Positions 63,478 to 64,000 of a DNA stretch of 64,000 nucleotides are shown in pieces (position 1 is the stretch's first letter; every line of letters begins with the position of its first letter). Both the position numbers and the translations under genes were made by a program. Under the pieces are notes generated by a model. That model made no database searches. It saw nothing but the letters and a program-made list of their open reading frames with translations, and was not told the DNA's origin. Source of the stretch: Vogesella indigofera (GTDB lineage Bacteria; Pseudomonadota; Gammaproteobacteria; Burkholderiales; Chromobacteriaceae); NCBI RefSeq assembly GCF_003633895.1, contig NZ_RBID01000015.1:124001-188000 (forward strand). Reading direction: 5' to 3'.

Positions 63478-64000
63478 GGGGCCTCCTGTTGCAGGTATTT
63501 GCTGAGATTGGGGCGGTTTTGCGCCCAGGCATCCAGCTGCCGGGCGGTCTGATTTGGGCACAGCCGGTCGAAGGCCGCATGAAGGTTGGCCGCAAAGGTT
63601 TTGCGCAGCTCGTGGCGGGCGATACGGTTTTCTTCGCCGCTGTCGCAGAGGTCAAACAGGCTTTGCGCGTGGCGCTCGCACAGTTGCCAGAACAAGGCGG
63701 TAGCTTGCTCGGCCAATGGTTTGCCATCCACAAGTTGCGCCTTGTAATAGCCGAGGACGCAGGCGTAGAGCTGCCGGGCCAGTGCATCGAGTGAGGTCAT
63801 TTCGGTACTGAGGTTGGTGTACCAGAAGTCACCCGCCAAAACTTTTGCCTCTAACCAGACAATAGACTCAACGTAATCATCTTCAGCCTTAATACCCTGC
63901 TCGCCCATTTTGTCGCTAACGCTCAAGCCACCAGACCAGATAGCAAACATCCCGTCATGGTCTCTCAAGCGGGACTCTGCTACGCGGAGCTGCAAGCATT
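63474..64000 (-). CDS. cas8e: Cascade large subunit Cse1/Cas8e (C-terminal part, cut by the window edge)
   Basis: At least 174 C-terminal residues are visible. They include the four-helix bundle region and the end FDRLCPNQTARQLDAWAQNRPNLSKYLQQEAP, which is characteristic of Cse1. This subunit recognises the PAM. The ATG at 63995 is internal to the gene; the true start and probably cas3 lie beyond the window. A GTTGGCCGCA word is at 63585. Confidence 0.9.
   Translation of the reverse strand, partial: CLQLRVAESRLRDHDGMFAIWSGGLSVSDKMGEQGIKAEDDYVESIVWLEAKVLAGDFWYTNLSTEMTSLDALARQLYACVLGYYKAQLVDGKPLAEQATALFWQLCERHAQSLFDLCDSGEENRIARHELRKTFAANLHAAFDRLCPNQTARQLDAWAQNRPNLSKYLQQEAP

Overview
The window is GC-rich chromosomal DNA (roughly two thirds G+C by eye) from a betaproteobacterium, most likely Neisseriales, Chromobacteriaceae-like (Vogesella/Chromobacterium relatives). 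This placement is inference. It rests on a betaproteobacterial proteasome homolog beside hslO, the housekeeping block radC/coaBC/dut, the type of aromatic catabolism, and a short, very abundant uptake-signal-like DNA word of the kind known from Neisseriaceae. No tRNA, rRNA, insertion sequence or phage gene was recognised.

Layout. 1-4050: the end of a TIM-barrel sugar isomerase gene and three tandem Gfo/Idh/MocA dehydrogenases of the inositol dehydrogenase type. 4151-10539: an iron-ligand uptake operon (TonB receptor, periplasmic binding protein, FecCD permease, ATPase, DUF2218) with a Fur-box-like site and a divergent PchR-type AraC regulator. 10541-18810: a 4-cresol / 4-hydroxybenzaldehyde oxidation locus (cytochrome PchC, PchX, flavoprotein PchF, PchA, a high-potential iron-sulfur protein, a dedicated TatA and a vanillin-dehydrogenase-like enzyme) with a SphA-type outer-membrane protein and an AraC regulator. 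19536-26124: a quinate/shikimate module (QuiC-HPPD fusion, AroQ, a TRAP transporter, an AroE-like dehydrogenase) with two near-identical palindromic operators. 26291-41887: the protocatechuate 4,5-cleavage pathway (LysR, oxalomesaconate tautomerase, PcaK-type transporter, ligJ, ligK, a DUF1932 reductase, ligI, ligA, ligB, ligC), then an aldo/keto reductase, two transporters, and a second LigA/LigB pair under a divergent LysR. 41993-57493: mostly housekeeping and assorted genes. 57687-64000: a type I-E CRISPR array (28 repeats, 27 spacers) followed by cas2, cas1, cas5, cas7, cas6e, cse2 and the end of cse1, all on the minus strand.

How it fits together. 4-Cresol, vanillin-type aldehydes, quinate and shikimate all converge on protocatechuate. 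LigAB opens the ring, LigC and LigI give 4-oxalomesaconate, and the tautomerase, LigJ and LigK take it to pyruvate and oxaloacetate. The cresol enzymes act in the periplasm, and two of their partners carry twin-arginine signals, which fits the tatA gene inside the operon.

The most unusual signal is not a gene. A 13-base word, consensus AASGTTGGCCGCA, has its 10-base core 39 times in this window by hand count. It occurs on both strands, inside coding sequence and, more densely, between genes, and often as inverted pairs forming hairpins. That pattern matches DNA uptake sequences. Two further families of structured intergenic repeats, with arm changes that preserve pairing, are also present.
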